Assembly (NCBI GenBank): GCA_016124935.1
Contig: WGMS01000011.1
Coordinates: 87,322 to 151,321 of the forward strand
Reading direction: 5' to 3'
Source: a bacterium
Lineage (GTDB): Bacteria; Cyanobacteriota; Vampirovibrionia; Obscuribacterales; Obscuribacteraceae
DNA length: 64,000 bases
In this document: piece by piece, positions 1 through 9,990 of the stretch
How the letters are laid out: every line of letters starts with the position of its first letter
Position numbering within the stretch: position 1 is the first letter of the stretch
Made by a program: the position numbers and the translations under genes
The notes under the pieces: model-generated
Databases searched by the model: none
Told to the model about the DNA's origin: nothing
Seen by the model: the letters and a program-made list of their open reading frames with translations, nothing else

Positions 1-57
1 GGGGCTGCTTTGATCTGGAGCGATATCTATGACCTTGTTTGTGAGCTTGGCCTATAA
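1..57 (+). CDS. C-terminal end of an upstream gene (partial)
   Basis: Frame 1 is open from the first base and stops with TAA at 55-57, giving 18 residues that end CELGL. The other two forward frames stop within the first 40 bases. It is probably the tail of a gene that begins before the window. It is too short to assign any family, and a chance open frame of this length is possible. Confidence 0.3.
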   Translation, partial: GAALIWSDIYDLVCELGL

Positions 58-109
58 TTTGCGATGCTAAGAACAATATGTGATTTTTGTGGCACAAATG
101 TGAAATGCT

Positions 110-805
110 ATGGACGTCATTCCAGTAATTTATAGAGATGATCGGCTTATTTTCGTCGAGAAGCCGACCGGGATGATTATTCATCGCGGTTATGATCGGG
201 ATCCTGTAACTGTTGCCGACATTGTCCGGGACAAGATCGTCGGTGCGCAGGTTTTTGCCTTACATAGACTGGATAGGGGCACTTCGGGGGTGATGGGCTT
301 CGCCCTCGATTCCGAGATGGCGGCCAAAATGCAGGCAGCGCTCAATCATTGCCCTGCCACGGAAAAGGAGTATATTGCCCTGGTCCGGGGACCGATGAAG
401 GAGCCTTACGATCTGGATCATCCGGTGCCGAATAAGCCTGGCGGTGAAAGGGTACCTGCCCGAACCTTATTCTTGCCTGTTGCCACCACCGGTCGCTGGA
501 GCCTGGTAAAAGCCTATCCCCGCACCGGGCGACTGCATCAAATTCGGCGCCACCTCAAGCATCTCAGCCTGCCTGTGGTCGGAGATACTAAGTACGGCAA
601 AGGCGAGGTCAATCGTCTATTTCGCCAGGACTATGCCCTGAACAGGCTCTTCTTGCATGCCCATCGCTTGACCTTCAAGCATCCGGTCAGCCGACATCTG
701 ATTGATGTTGAAAGCCCTATTGATAGTCATTTGCTTGGTGTGCTAGAGAAACTCTTCGGTAGACCATTGGTTTCGGAGATTGAGATGAGAGAGACAGGTA
801 TTTAG
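110..805 (+). CDS. TruC-like tRNA pseudouridine synthase (RluA/RsuA-type fold)
   Basis: Predicted to isomerise a uridine in RNA, most likely U65 of tRNA as TruC does. The catalytic motif HRLDRGTSG lies at residues 52-60 with the aspartate at 55. The second conserved block RLHQIRRHL (141-149), followed by HLSLPVVGDTKYG, is close to the TruC signature. The protein is 231 residues, slightly shorter than E. coli TruC, and has no S4 domain. The ATG at 110 has no strong Shine-Dalgarno sequence. The gene converges with the minus-strand pseudokinase, whose stop lies 5 bases further on. The family is certain; the exact RNA target is inferred from motif similarity. Confidence 0.85.
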   Translation: MDVIPVIYRDDRLIFVEKPTGMIIHRGYDRDPVTVADIVRDKIVGAQVFALHRLDRGTSGVMGFALDSEMAAKMQAALNHCPATEKEYIALVRGPMKEPYDLDHPVPNKPGGERVPARTLFLPVATTGRWSLVKAYPRTGRLHQIRRHLKHLSLPVVGDTKYGKGEVNRLFRQDYALNRLFLHAHRLTFKHPVSRHLIDVESPIDSHLLGVLEKLFGRPLVSEIEMRETGI

Positions 806-810
806 TCTTT

Positions 811-2157
811 TCAGAGATTGTTGGTGAAGGTGGAATGTTTCTTGTTCGGTGGAGGGTGATAGGACCTTTTGATAAGCAGCTTATCCGAAGGCATCTCTTC
901 TGCATAAAATTTATCACCGGGTTTTAGCGGTCTTGAAACGTTCTCAACAATTGATTCTCTCTCTTTCGGCGGGCTTATTGCCTGGGGCGAGGTTGTTGCC
1001 GGGATATGTCCGGCAAACTTTCGCTGGGTTTGTTTACTTCTTTTATCCTCTTCTAACTTGCTTGTAGGGCCAATTGTCCTCTTTGAGTGGAAGTTCTCTC
1101 TTAAATCGTTTTGAAAGCTTAGAAAGAAGAAAATAAGACTACAGAGTATCAGGACTGAAGCGATGCTGCTGGATACGATTCTGCCGATTGACTTAGAAGG
1201 AGATAGCCTTGGACCTTCCATGCTCGCTATCTCAGCAATTTTCATGACCGCTGTTTCTTCATTGCTCATCTGAGTTCGTTTCAGTGTCACGATGTCGTGT
1301 ACGGACTCCTTCAGATTCGAGATTAGAATTTCCTCTTCGGTTCGTTTGCACTCCTGTGAAATCGGAGCTTCCCGCTTTGATCCTGTCTGGTGATACCAGA
1401 GTTCGATCTCATGGAAGAAGCTATCGAAGGACAGTTCCGAACTGCGCCCTTTGAGAAGGTATCGGCGGAGAGTCTCTGCCAACAATCGCAGTTTGCCTTG
1501 GGTTGAGGCGAGATGGCTGAGGATCGTATCGTAAGGCTCTATCTGATCTGGTGAATAGAGTTTACCTGTTATGGTGTATGCCAGAATCAGTACCAGTTTG
1601 AAGACTTCTAGAGCTGCGGCGCTTTGATTTTGAGCCGACTCCGGCTCGATAAATCGGTTGAGCAGCGTTGACTCGAAACCTGTAAGCTTGATTTTTATCT
1701 GACCGTCTTCTTCGAAGAATAAAATATGATCGGAATTGAACTCAGTGTGATAGATTCCCTTTTCATGAGCGAATCGCAATACTTCTTCGGTAACTTGAAG
1801 AATGTTGTATATGTCTTCCTTGTTGGAGAGCTTGCCCGTCGACTCGATTAGCTCTGTCAAGGTAGTGCAAGAGAGAAATTCCATCACAATGTACTGCCGA
1901 CCAGCCTTGTCATCGCTAAGACCAAGCGCTTGGTGGATGGCGGAATGGTTTAGTTCTTTTAGAAGACCTCCGATTTCGGCAATCTCACGAACTGTGGTTT
2001 CGGGGGACTCCTTAAATTTTCTGACCAGTACTTTCTGCCTGGAGGACTTTAGACGGCCGAGAAAGCTTTCGAAATTCTCCGGACCTTCAATTCTTGACAG
2101 AATTTGCAGATCATCCAAGTCTATACTATTTATATCGTTTGCTCCGTCTGGTGGCAT
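811..2157 (-). CDS. membrane-anchored Ser/Thr pseudokinase
   Basis: The first 270 residues follow the order of a bacterial Ser/Thr kinase domain, including the hinge-like VMEFL at 91-95 and helix alpha-E, but every catalytic signature is altered. The glycine-rich loop keeps one glycine (25). VAVK reads VLVR (43-46). The HRDxKxxN loop reads HTEFNSDH (137-144), so the catalytic Asp is Glu and Asn is His. DFG reads GFE (160-162). One transmembrane helix at about 326-348 is followed by a basic, Pro-rich tail of about 100 residues. It is probably a scaffold or sensor rather than a phosphotransferase. It is divergent from the sensor kinase at 2316, so the two may share regulation. Loss of activity is inferred from residues only. 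Confidence 0.75.
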   Translation of the reverse strand: MPPDGANDINSIDLDDLQILSRIEGPENFESFLGRLKSSRQKVLVRKFKESPETTVREIAEIGGLLKELNHSAIHQALGLSDDKAGRQYIVMEFLSCTTLTELIESTGKLSNKEDIYNILQVTEEVLRFAHEKGIYHTEFNSDHILFFEEDGQIKIKLTGFESTLLNRFIEPESAQNQSAAALEVFKLVLILAYTITGKLYSPDQIEPYDTILSHLASTQGKLRLLAETLRRYLLKGRSSELSFDSFFHEIELWYHQTGSKREAPISQECKRTEEEILISNLKESVHDIVTLKRTQMSNEETAVMKIAEIASMEGPRLSPSKSIGRIVSSSIASVLILCSLIFFFLSFQNDLRENFHSKRTIGPTSKLEEDKRSKQTQRKFAGHIPATTSPQAISPPKERESIVENVSRPLKPGDKFYAEEMPSDKLLIKRSYHPPPNKKHSTFTNNL

Positions 2158-2315
2158 TTTTCATCGGTCTCTGCATTTAAAGATATATTTTCCCTTACTC
2201 AGCCAATTTCAACGACTGGCGCAATTTTTTTATGAGTCGCATGAAAGGGTGGATCGGCCTCGCCAGGGGTATATCTTCGCTATAGATAAGTGCTCTTCTT
2301 GACCAGGTTATCCCC

Positions 2316-4028
2316 ATGAGACTGCAACCCGAAGTAAGGATTTCTCTGGGGGTGCTCTTGTCCTTCTCTCTGGTAGCGCTGGGGGCGGTGTTCGCCTATT
2401 TCAACACCATGCGTGCCATCGAGTACGGAAAGAGTGTAGAGAAAAGTTTTGAATTGCTTGCTGCGATGGAGTCGTTATTGCAAGTTATCAGAGCTAACCA
2501 GCGGTACGCATACAAGTTCGCCTCTACCGGTGATCCTCTGGAGCAGGAAAAATACCGGTCCTCCGCCGAGTCTGTGGCACCGCATCTGGAGTTCATTAAG
2601 GGCCTCGCTTCGACTGATTCGCGGCGCTATTTGCTTCTTACCAGTCTGGAGACCCAGGTAAGCGGATTCTCCAACCTGGTCTCCGGAATAGTCCAGAGCA
2701 GGCTGGAAAGTGACTCCAACCAGGTGCTTCCAGGAGAGCTGAAGACTGAACTGGAGGAGCGATACGACTATATTAGAGGCAGAGTTCTCTATATAGAAGG
2801 CGAGGAAAAAGAGCTACTAAAGCGTCGGATATCCCTTCAGGAGAGAGAAACTAGGGCTCTATTTTCAACTTACGCTCTTTTGGGATTCGCCTGTTTTGTG
2901 CTTCTTGTTTTTCTTCTCCTCGCGCTAACCAGATATGTCAGAACGACCCGGAAGGCTGCCGAAGCAGAGCGTCGAGTCGCGGATTCTATCTTCCTCAATT
3001 CTCCTGTCGGAATTGTGGTTTTGGACAGGGATTTGAATGTAGTTACTTTCAATCCGGTGTTTGCTGATACTTATGGACCCGAGCAGTCAGCAGCCTTGAA
3101 GGGCAAGCCGGTAACCGAGATTTTCTCGGATGTACAGGAGGGTTCCGGGAAGTTCATTCGAGAGCTTGCTTCTTCTCGAGTTCTTCAAAGCGAATATGCC
3201 GATTTCGCGGAGCAATTGATTTTCGCTGATCGCTTTCATGACTTTATTTTATGGCCACTGCTGGATGGTGCTGAGCCTAGAGGTTTTGTTCTTCTGTTTG
3301 TCGATGTAACTGAGAAGGTAACTGCTAACAAACAGAAGCAGTTGCTCTTTAATACTTTCACCCATGATATGAAGAATCCTCTGATTGGTAATCAGTATTT
3401 ACTCAAAGCACTGAAACAGATAGCCTCTATCGATGCGGAAGAGTCGCAGACCCTGGTCGAGCAGATTGTACAGGGTAATAACGACGTTCTTAGGATGATA
3501 GCCAACGTGCTTGAATTAGCTAAAATTCAATCAGGAAAGCAATTCATCGCACAGTCGAGCTTTGATCTCGGGCTCGTTATCGAGGAATGTGTATCCGACC
3601 TTAGCAGCCTGGCACGACAGAGAGATGTGACTATCGAGATCCAATTGCCAGGCGGCGGTATGGAAATAGTGGCGGACAGGGTTCTTCTGAAGCTTCTGGT
3701 CATGAATCTATTGAACAACGCCATCAAGTTCTCGCCGGAAGGCGATTCGGTGAGCCTGATTATCGAGAAAGACGAATCGACGGCTCGTATTATTGTTCAA
3801 GATCACGGACCTGGTATTCCCTTTGAGGAGAGGAAGAAGTTGTTTCGATCTGCCTGGCAGGGCGAAATCGGAAAGAAGGTTCCTGGTGGCACTGGAATTG
3901 GATTGTTTCTTTGCGGGCAGATCATTAAAGTGTTGAATGGTTCCATAATTATGAATAGTGAAGATCGTGAAGGCTCGATCTTCGAGGTAGAACTTCCGCT
4001 GGATCTTTCGCTGGATAAACTGAGTTAA
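2316..4028 (+). CDS. transmembrane sensor histidine kinase (CHASE3-like, PAS, HisKA, HATPase)
   Basis: Transmembrane helices lie at about 9-29 and 182-205 and flank a helical extracytoplasmic region resembling CHASE3. A PAS domain follows (about 222-332), then HisKA with the phospho-acceptor in FTHDMKNP (His350). The HATPase part shows the N box NLLNNAIKFSP, the G1 box DHGPGIP and the G2 box GGTGIGLFL. It should autophosphorylate and pass the phosphate to a receiver. The obvious partner is the NarL-type regulator that begins 10 bases after its stop. The ligand is unknown. ATG at 2316 is preceded by only a weak AGG-containing ribosome site. Confidence 0.88.
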   Translation: MRLQPEVRISLGVLLSFSLVALGAVFAYFNTMRAIEYGKSVEKSFELLAAMESLLQVIRANQRYAYKFASTGDPLEQEKYRSSAESVAPHLEFIKGLASTDSRRYLLLTSLETQVSGFSNLVSGIVQSRLESDSNQVLPGELKTELEERYDYIRGRVLYIEGEEKELLKRRISLQERETRALFSTYALLGFACFVLLVFLLLALTRYVRTTRKAAEAERRVADSIFLNSPVGIVVLDRDLNVVTFNPVFADTYGPEQSAALKGKPVTEIFSDVQEGSGKFIRELASSRVLQSEYADFAEQLIFADRFHDFILWPLLDGAEPRGFVLLFVDVTEKVTANKQKQLLFNTFTHDMKNPLIGNQYLLKALKQIASIDAEESQTLVEQIVQGNNDVLRMIANVLELAKIQSGKQFIAQSSFDLGLVIEECVSDLSSLARQRDVTIEIQLPGGGMEIVADRVLLKLLVMNLLNNAIKFSPEGDSVSLIIEKDESTARIIVQDHGPGIPFEERKKLFRSAWQGEIGKKVPGGTGIGLFLCGQIIKVLNGSIIMNSEDREGSIFEVELPLDLSLDKLS

Positions 4029-4038
4029 ATGGATATCG

Positions 4039-4692
4039 GTGATCGCTTTGGCTCTAAAAATACTTATAGTAGATGATAACGACCAGGTGAGAATGGGCCT
4101 TTCTGTTCTCTTGAGAAATGCACCAGGCATCGAAGTTCTGGGGCAGTCCTGTAATGGTAGAGAAGCCCTGGATAGAGTTTATTATGAGAAACCGGATCTG
4201 GTTCTGATGGATGTCGGTATGCCTGTCATGGACGGAATAGAGTGTTGCCAGCGGATTAAGAAGATGCATCCTTCGGTCAAGGTAATTATGCTTACCTCTC
4301 ATGATTCTGATGAGGATGTTTTTGCTGCTCTTGCGGCCGGAGCGAATGGATATTGTCTCAAGGATGCCGATTTTGACCGTCTTTTGAATTCGATTCGATC
4401 TGTAGCCGAGGGTGATTGCTGGCTCGATTCGCAGATTGCCGTCAAGATAGTCTCGCTTTCTCGAAGTCTTCTTGTAAAAGGCGATGAGAGGGGGCCATTC
4501 CAGCCCGTTTCACCGAGGGAAATGGAAGTTTTGAAGCTGGTGGTCGAGGGCATGAATAATCGGCAGATAGCTGAGACTCTTAATATTAGCGTGGAGACCG
4601 TCAAAACTCACATAAGGCATTTGATGGACAAGCTGGCTGTATGCGATCGTACCCAGATGGCCGTAAAGGCTCTTCGAAGCGGCTTGATTTGA
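4039..4692 (+). CDS. NarL/FixJ-family response regulator
   Basis: An N-terminal receiver carries the acidic pair in VDDND (11-15), the phospho-acceptor Asp58 in LMDVGMP and the switch lysine in GYCLKD. A C-terminal LuxR-type helix-turn-helix follows (SPREMEVLKLVVEGMNNRQIAETL, with VETVKTHI as recognition helix). It is a DNA-binding transcription factor controlled by phosphorylation. It starts 10 bases after the sensor kinase, so the two form a two-component pair. The start is GTG at 4039; a TTG at 4048 would shorten it by three residues. It resembles the regulator at 52465 closely in layout. Confidence 0.9.
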   Translation: MIALALKILIVDDNDQVRMGLSVLLRNAPGIEVLGQSCNGREALDRVYYEKPDLVLMDVGMPVMDGIECCQRIKKMHPSVKVIMLTSHDSDEDVFAALAAGANGYCLKDADFDRLLNSIRSVAEGDCWLDSQIAVKIVSLSRSLLVKGDERGPFQPVSPREMEVLKLVVEGMNNRQIAETLNISVETVKTHIRHLMDKLAVCDRTQMAVKALRSGLI

Positions 4693-4794
4693 TCTGCAGA
4701 AGCTATCCCACAGTTGGGTGATGTTGCCTGTCTCTCGACTGACTAGGATTACAGTAGCACATAGTTTTGGTGGGCAATGGGCTGGAGGAAGAGA

Positions 4795-7308
4795 ATGTCG
4801 ATATTTACCCGGCGGCGAGCGGAGAGAGGCAACATGCTGGTTTTGATAACCGCTGTTACGGCTTTCATAGTACTTGTGCTTCTCCTCTTCGTACTCAACT
4901 ATACACGGTTTATTTTTGGGCAGTCCGAGAACGTAAACGCGCTTGAGGCAGCAAGCCTCAGTGCGGTTAGGGAGTTGTCCCGTATTGTCATTGAGGATGA
5001 TTACTATGGTCTGGTGTCGCTATCGGACTATCCACCTATCGGCACCGATACATCGGCCGATGATAACCAACCACTTCCAGTATTCGGAATTAATACCATA
5101 ATTGGTACCACCCGTCTCGACTTGATTATCGCCAATGAATTGAACAATCCTGTAATGATAGAGTTGGCTAGACGAGATGTTGCTAAGGCGCGGGAAGCCG
5201 CTACGAAGCTTTCGGCTGTTCTAGACCAAGCTGTCCAGGGTCAGGGAAGCCACAAGGATATGGACGGAAAATCGGTTGATGTTTTGCAGTCAGCCAGGGC
5301 AGCCTATCAGAGCAATCTCGATAAGAATTCCAAGACAGGTACTGCCAAAATTCAGTCTTTCTCGCTTTCGCTTGGTTGGATAGAGGGAGGAGCCTCGACT
5401 ATTACCGAAGTGCCCAAGCCTTCCAGCAAGTCGTACTGTCCTGCAGACAAGCAGCAGTCCGGAAATTACAAGGCTTTCGTCAATATACCGGTTTTCGGAG
5501 AGGATTTTTATTTCGCCGGATTAGCTGATAGACCATCTCTGGTCGATGCGAAGAAATGGCGACCTGCCGATGGTGTGAGAGTGCCCAGTGCCGTTAAGGC
5601 CGAAGCGACCCACGTGGTGACAGCTGCAGGCAGCTCCAATGAAGGGGAGATTGTTGGAACCGCTTGTGCTATTCCAGCAGGCAACAAAGATCTTTACCCA
5701 CCCGGACAGCTGAATATTGGATTCCCTCATGGACGGGTGCCAGGAATAGTCTCGATTCGAAGCATATTCGATGATCCGGACTTGAAAATCAATCCTATGC
5801 CTATTTTTATCCCCCAGGGTGGTGATTGGCCTGGTCCTGGAACGGTCATAGGTTCTCCGACGTCGGTTCCGGGGCTTGGCAGTTTCGGGCCCCCTTATCC
5901 AGTCGCCTCGGCCATGAGTATGGGGTTTTATGATTGGCTTCGTTCCAGTAGAACGAAACCGAGGGTTGATGCGGTGATAGCCCTGGTCGATATGGACTTA
6001 TTCTCTGTCCCGGGGGCCAATCAGGTCAGTCCAACCTATCAGACTTACACTTTTACCGGATGCCCGAATGATCCTGCCGATCCGCGATTTCTTGCCCTGT
6101 TAAACAATAGCCAGTCATCGAAAGATGGTTACTTGAATATGACCACGCTTGGGGATATCTGGAGTCAGCTGCCTGCCAACTCGACTACCTTGCAGGGTAA
6201 TGCCAACGGGGGCAATATCTCCGGAGGCAATCCTTTTACATCGGGTATGCTCAGAGATTTCTGGGACGGCATGGCGCTTAGCAATGCTAAGGGCTGGGAA
6301 GCTTACAACCTGGCTATGAGCATGAATGCAGCCGGGGGATTGACCGCTCAGCAGCAGGCGAATGTCGACACACTATTGATGCACTCGAAGTGGGTTATCC
6401 TGGCTAGCTATCACACAATAGAGCAACTGACGTCGATTACGGCCCAGGCTCCGCTTCAGCAGAATGGACCGAACTTTCAGTTCTCAGATAAGCTTGCCTT
6501 CAACAATAGCTGGGTCGCCGTCGTCAATGGAGGGCTGGCAAATGAGCATGATAAGGTCAACTTTGTCACCCTTGCGCCGACCCAGGCTCAAGTCCTGGCT
6601 GGCTCGGCGTCCATGAACAGTGTCCCCGGAAGCAACAACTGGTTCGACACGACTGATTATGCTTCTGATACCAGTCACTTCTTTTTCATGGGTGGATTCA
6701 ATCCATCGCTTATACCCTCCGGCCCCATGTCCGGTATGACTGTTCCCAGCGGCCCCACCGCTGGCGGTAGCACCGGTCCGGTGGGACCCAATCCCAACCC
6801 TCCGGCAAGTTTGAATGAGGCGATCCGGCTGAGAGTGAACAACGATGGGACAGTAAATATAGTGTATTCATTGACTCCATTTGGAAATATTCCTGTTTCC
6901 GAAAGTCAGATCTACGGTGTCGCCCTGGGAGCCAAGACACATGGAACGGACAATCCCGTTACATGGACCGCTATATTAAGGGACAACGTTCGAGTCATGG
7001 GAAGAACATCTGGAGGAAGTCATGCCGGGCAACCTCCGGCCGGCTCTCCTCCGGACTATATTAACAATCCGACTTTTGGAGGCACGCCAGGGACTTCCAA
7101 TCTCACATACAGCAATCCGGATTTCAGGTTGGGAGGTCAACTGCTGAACCCACAGCCTCGGACTAATTACATGAGTGGTGGATTATCGGTGGAGTTCCAG
7201 TTTCGCAATCCTTTGATTCTGAAATGCAATCAGAATGCGGGTCAAACCACAAACGGAAATGGTCAGAGCAGTTCGGTGAATCCGGAGATACCTGCAGATC
7301 TTTTGTGA
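4795..7308 (+). CDS. TadG-like pseudopilus/Tad-locus protein
   Basis: The N-terminus has a basic stretch ending RRRAERGN, a hydrophobic helix (about residues 15-38) and then ALEAASLSAVRELSR, the usual TadG pattern in which a pilin-like helix runs into an Ala-rich segment. The remaining roughly 770 residues have no recognised domain and are rich in Gly, Pro, Ser and Asn, as expected for an exported, surface-exposed region. I prefer ATG at 4795 because a GGAGGA Shine-Dalgarno lies 5 bases upstream; ATG at 4777, six codons earlier, has none. No TadA or TadBC ATPase/assembly genes are next to it. TadE-like and Flp-like proteins occur 50 kb away in this window. Confidence 0.6.
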   Translation: MSIFTRRRAERGNMLVLITAVTAFIVLVLLLFVLNYTRFIFGQSENVNALEAASLSAVRELSRIVIEDDYYGLVSLSDYPPIGTDTSADDNQPLPVFGINTIIGTTRLDLIIANELNNPVMIELARRDVAKAREAATKLSAVLDQAVQGQGSHKDMDGKSVDVLQSARAAYQSNLDKNSKTGTAKIQSFSLSLGWIEGGASTITEVPKPSSKSYCPADKQQSGNYKAFVNIPVFGEDFYFAGLADRPSLVDAKKWRPADGVRVPSAVKAEATHVVTAAGSSNEGEIVGTACAIPAGNKDLYPPGQLNIGFPHGRVPGIVSIRSIFDDPDLKINPMPIFIPQGGDWPGPGTVIGSPTSVPGLGSFGPPYPVASAMSMGFYDWLRSSRTKPRVDAVIALVDMDLFSVPGANQVSPTYQTYTFTGCPNDPADPRFLALLNNSQSSKDGYLNMTTLGDIWSQLPANSTTLQGNANGGNISGGNPFTSGMLRDFWDGMALSNAKGWEAYNLAMSMNAAGGLTAQQQANVDTLLMHSKWVILASYHTIEQLTSITAQAPLQQNGPNFQFSDKLAFNNSWVAVVNGGLANEHDKVNFVTLAPTQAQVLAGSASMNSVPGSNNWFDTTDYASDTSHFFFMGGFNPSLIPSGPMSGMTVPSGPTAGGSTGPVGPNPNPPASLNEAIRLRVNNDGTVNIVYSLTPFGNIPVSESQIYGVALGAKTHGTDNPVTWTAILRDNVRVMGRTSGGSHAGQPPAGSPPDYINNPTFGGTPGTSNLTYSNPDFRLGGQLLNPQPRTNYMSGGLSVEFQFRNPLILKCNQNAGQTTNGNGQSSSVNPEIPADLL

Positions 7309-7377
7309 GCGATTGATGGCTTCGCCGGGTGACCTAGAGGGAACATTGAAGGTGGTAGTAGCTCTATTGGTGTTCCA

Positions 7378-9024
7378 TTGAATACTTCGCGCGATCCGGA
7401 ATCCAGGGACCTCAACTCTTTCGGGGATGAGGAAGTAAGCGCTTCCTCACTTGATGGTTCTCGAGATAACTGGTTTCAGGATTTCAGCTCTGGTCAACAA
7501 GATGAGTTCGAAGCTGAAGGGTCGCTAGCACGCTCTCATGCTTCCAGCAGAGATCCGCTTATTGGAAAGATCCTCTTCGGAACTTACAAAATCGAATCGA
7601 TAATAGGCGAAGGCGCCATGGGAATCGTTTATAAAGCTCGTCATCTCGCTTTTGATCGTTTTGTGGCGATGAAGACTTTGAAAACCGATGATCCTGTTTT
7701 ATGGCAGCGTTTTGCCCGGGAGGTTAAGACCCATGCCCGTCTGAAGCATGAGAACATTGTTGAGGCGGTGGATTGTCTCGTTGCGCCGGGCAACCGGACA
7801 TTTTTTGTCATGGAATATTTGGATGGGGTGCCGCTGGAGGATCTGATCAAGAATGGTGAGTTGGTCAAGATGCCGATTGAGTTCGGGTTGATAGTCAAAC
7901 AGATTTTGGCTGCGCTTTCTTATGCTCATAATGAAGGGGTCGTACACCGAGATATCAAGCCGGGCAATATAGTTTTGACCAAGCGGGATGGAAAGTATTG
8001 CGTAAAAATGGTCGATTTCGGTATCGCCCGTCTTCAGGAGGATGGTCAGCGTCTGACCAGAACCGGTCAGGCTTTAGGTTCTCCCCTCTATATGAGTCCT
8101 GAGCAGTGCATGGGAAATGATTTGGATGGTCGTGCCGATCTCTATTCTCTGGGAGTGTTGATCTATGAGTGCTTAACAGGGACCTTTCCGTTCCTGGGTC
8201 GAGATATGGTTTCTACGATGGCTTTGCATTGTGATCCCGATAAGACACCATTGCCTTTGAAAGAGCGTATTCCCGACTTTCCCTGTGTCGAGCAATTAGA
8301 CAGCATTATTGCAAAATCGCTTCAGACTTATCCCGAGAATCGTTATCGAGACGGTTCCGAATTCAACCTTGCCATGGATTTCTGGCTGGAGTCGGTAAAG
8401 AACAATACACCGGCTTTATCTGTTCCAGGGACATCAAGACGGGCAGGAAAGGCGACTGTCATTGATAAGTCCTCTTACGAGAGTCAAAGAATCGGATCTT
8501 CTCGAAAAAAGTCGATTACGGAGTCGGCTATCAATTCTTCTTCGAGAAAAGAGATATCCCAACCCGGTCTCCCTCCCAAAAAGTCGAAAGCTGGTTTTGG
8601 ACCGGCTATTATTGCCGGCGTCATCTTCGGTCTCCTGCTTTCCATAGCCGGCCTCGTGGTGACCTTGTTTGTTATGAAAGACCGTATGGCGCAGATGACC
8701 CAGTCTATGGATCCGGCACCTTCGAAGACCAGGCAGGTTAAAGAGATTAACGCAGTTACTCTGGATAAACCGGCTCCGGCACCGCTTCCAAAATCCGGCG
8801 GGGCAAATGACAAAAAGGATAGAAGGTATGAAGCTGGCATTATCAAGCATTCAACCGGTACCAAAAAGGACTCAACCAAGGGGAAGTCTCGCAGTGTCAG
8901 CTCTGTCAGACCGAGCAGAAAAGTATCACCTGGTATTAAGACGAGACCGTCAAGGCCTATGAAGACGGATAAACATTCAGTGGATAGATTCGATCTGATT
9001 CGCAATCAGAGGACTTTCAACTAG
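7378..9024 (+). CDS. membrane Ser/Thr protein kinase (PknB-like)
   Basis: The kinase domain spans about residues 67-335. It has the glycine loop GEGAMG (77-82), Lys99 in VAMK, HRDIKPGN with Asp192, DFG at 213-215, and GSPLYMSPEQ in the activation segment, so it should be active on Ser/Thr. A transmembrane helix at about 409-433 is followed by a Lys/Arg/Ser-rich tail of about 115 residues, probably outside the membrane. No PASTA or TPR domain is visible. The start is uncertain: TTG at 7378 lacks a Shine-Dalgarno, whereas an in-frame ATT at 7345 follows AGAGGG closely. Confidence 0.88.
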   Translation: MNTSRDPESRDLNSFGDEEVSASSLDGSRDNWFQDFSSGQQDEFEAEGSLARSHASSRDPLIGKILFGTYKIESIIGEGAMGIVYKARHLAFDRFVAMKTLKTDDPVLWQRFAREVKTHARLKHENIVEAVDCLVAPGNRTFFVMEYLDGVPLEDLIKNGELVKMPIEFGLIVKQILAALSYAHNEGVVHRDIKPGNIVLTKRDGKYCVKMVDFGIARLQEDGQRLTRTGQALGSPLYMSPEQCMGNDLDGRADLYSLGVLIYECLTGTFPFLGRDMVSTMALHCDPDKTPLPLKERIPDFPCVEQLDSIIAKSLQTYPENRYRDGSEFNLAMDFWLESVKNNTPALSVPGTSRRAGKATVIDKSSYESQRIGSSRKKSITESAINSSSRKEISQPGLPPKKSKAGFGPAIIAGVIFGLLLSIAGLVVTLFVMKDRMAQMTQSMDPAPSKTRQVKEINAVTLDKPAPAPLPKSGGANDKKDRRYEAGIIKHSTGTKKDSTKGKSRSVSSVRPSRKVSPGIKTRPSRPMKTDKHSVDRFDLIRNQRTFN

Positions 9025-9053
9025 ACATATTCAATCATCAGAGAGGTTTTGCT

Positions 9054-9971
9054 TTGATAAAGAAACTTTGTTATGCGGTTGCAGTGTTCGTTTCGTTTAT
9101 CCTTGTCGCATCGATAGCCGAGGCGAGAATGCCGGTTGCTACAGAAGAGGTCGTGGAAGTAGTTCAAGCTGCGCACGTATTAAAAGCAGGAGAGAAAATT
9201 TCAGTATCCATCAACAATACAGACAAAAGTCTGATTATTTCTGCTTATACGGAGCCTAAAATTCCTGACCGCGATCTTAAGATTAATTCTGTGCTTATCT
9301 GTAAGTCAGTGCTCGATAAGTTTCCAGATGTTCTTTATGTGAGGTGCATGTTCTACAATCGGTACAATCCTTCCACCTACAGGTACGTTCTTGTTCAAAA
9401 GGATATCGTTCTGCGTTTTGGTCAGGGAGACCTTGATGATAGGCAGTTGTTAGGCTCTTTGACGGTAGGTCATTCGCAGAGAGTCGCACCAGCAAAGACT
9501 AAAGTTCAAGGAATTGAATCCTACAGGCCGGTGGAAGGAATCTATAAACATGAGCGCGAAATGGTACTTCTCAAAATCAAGAAGCTCAAGGAGACAGGAG
9601 GCAATGCGCAACCTTTCTTCGAAGAGCTGGTCAAAATCGACCGAGAATTTATTGCGAAGAATGATCTGAAGATGTCTCAGATAGCAATGACCAGTCTCGA
9701 TGGCAGGCTGGCCTCGGAGTTGAGTGATGCTGGCTCCAGGTTGCAGCAAGAGTATGAGCGACAGGTAAAACGAGACGCCGGACCTTTTTACGACCGAAGA
9801 ATGCAGATAGTTGCCAGAATTCAGATGCTGGAGGCTTCGGGAAAGGACCTGTCTACTATCAAAAAGCTTTATGAGCAGACAGTCAATTCCAGGCTGAATA
9901 GACCTGGAGAGAAAGCCAATCTCGAGGCTGCTATTCGTTATATCGAAAACAAGCTCCAGTTAGTCCGGTAG
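9054..9971 (+). CDS. secreted protein of unknown function
   Basis: A signal peptide is clear (IKK, then a hydrophobic core, then IAEA before the mature start). The mature protein has an N-terminal half that looks like a beta-rich domain with a conserved-looking Cys pair (CKSVLDKF and YVRCMF) and a C-terminal half that is alpha-helical and highly charged. I do not recognise a family. The TTG start at 9054 has GAGAGG 7 bases upstream, which supports it. It follows the kinase at 7378 by 29 bases and may be co-transcribed. Confidence 0.65.
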   Translation: MIKKLCYAVAVFVSFILVASIAEARMPVATEEVVEVVQAAHVLKAGEKISVSINNTDKSLIISAYTEPKIPDRDLKINSVLICKSVLDKFPDVLYVRCMFYNRYNPSTYRYVLVQKDIVLRFGQGDLDDRQLLGSLTVGHSQRVAPAKTKVQGIESYRPVEGIYKHEREMVLLKIKKLKETGGNAQPFFEELVKIDREFIAKNDLKMSQIAMTSLDGRLASELSDAGSRLQQEYERQVKRDAGPFYDRRMQIVARIQMLEASGKDLSTIKKLYEQTVNSRLNRPGEKANLEAAIRYIENKLQLVR

Positions 9972-9990
9972 AAATAGGGTTCTCTATGTG

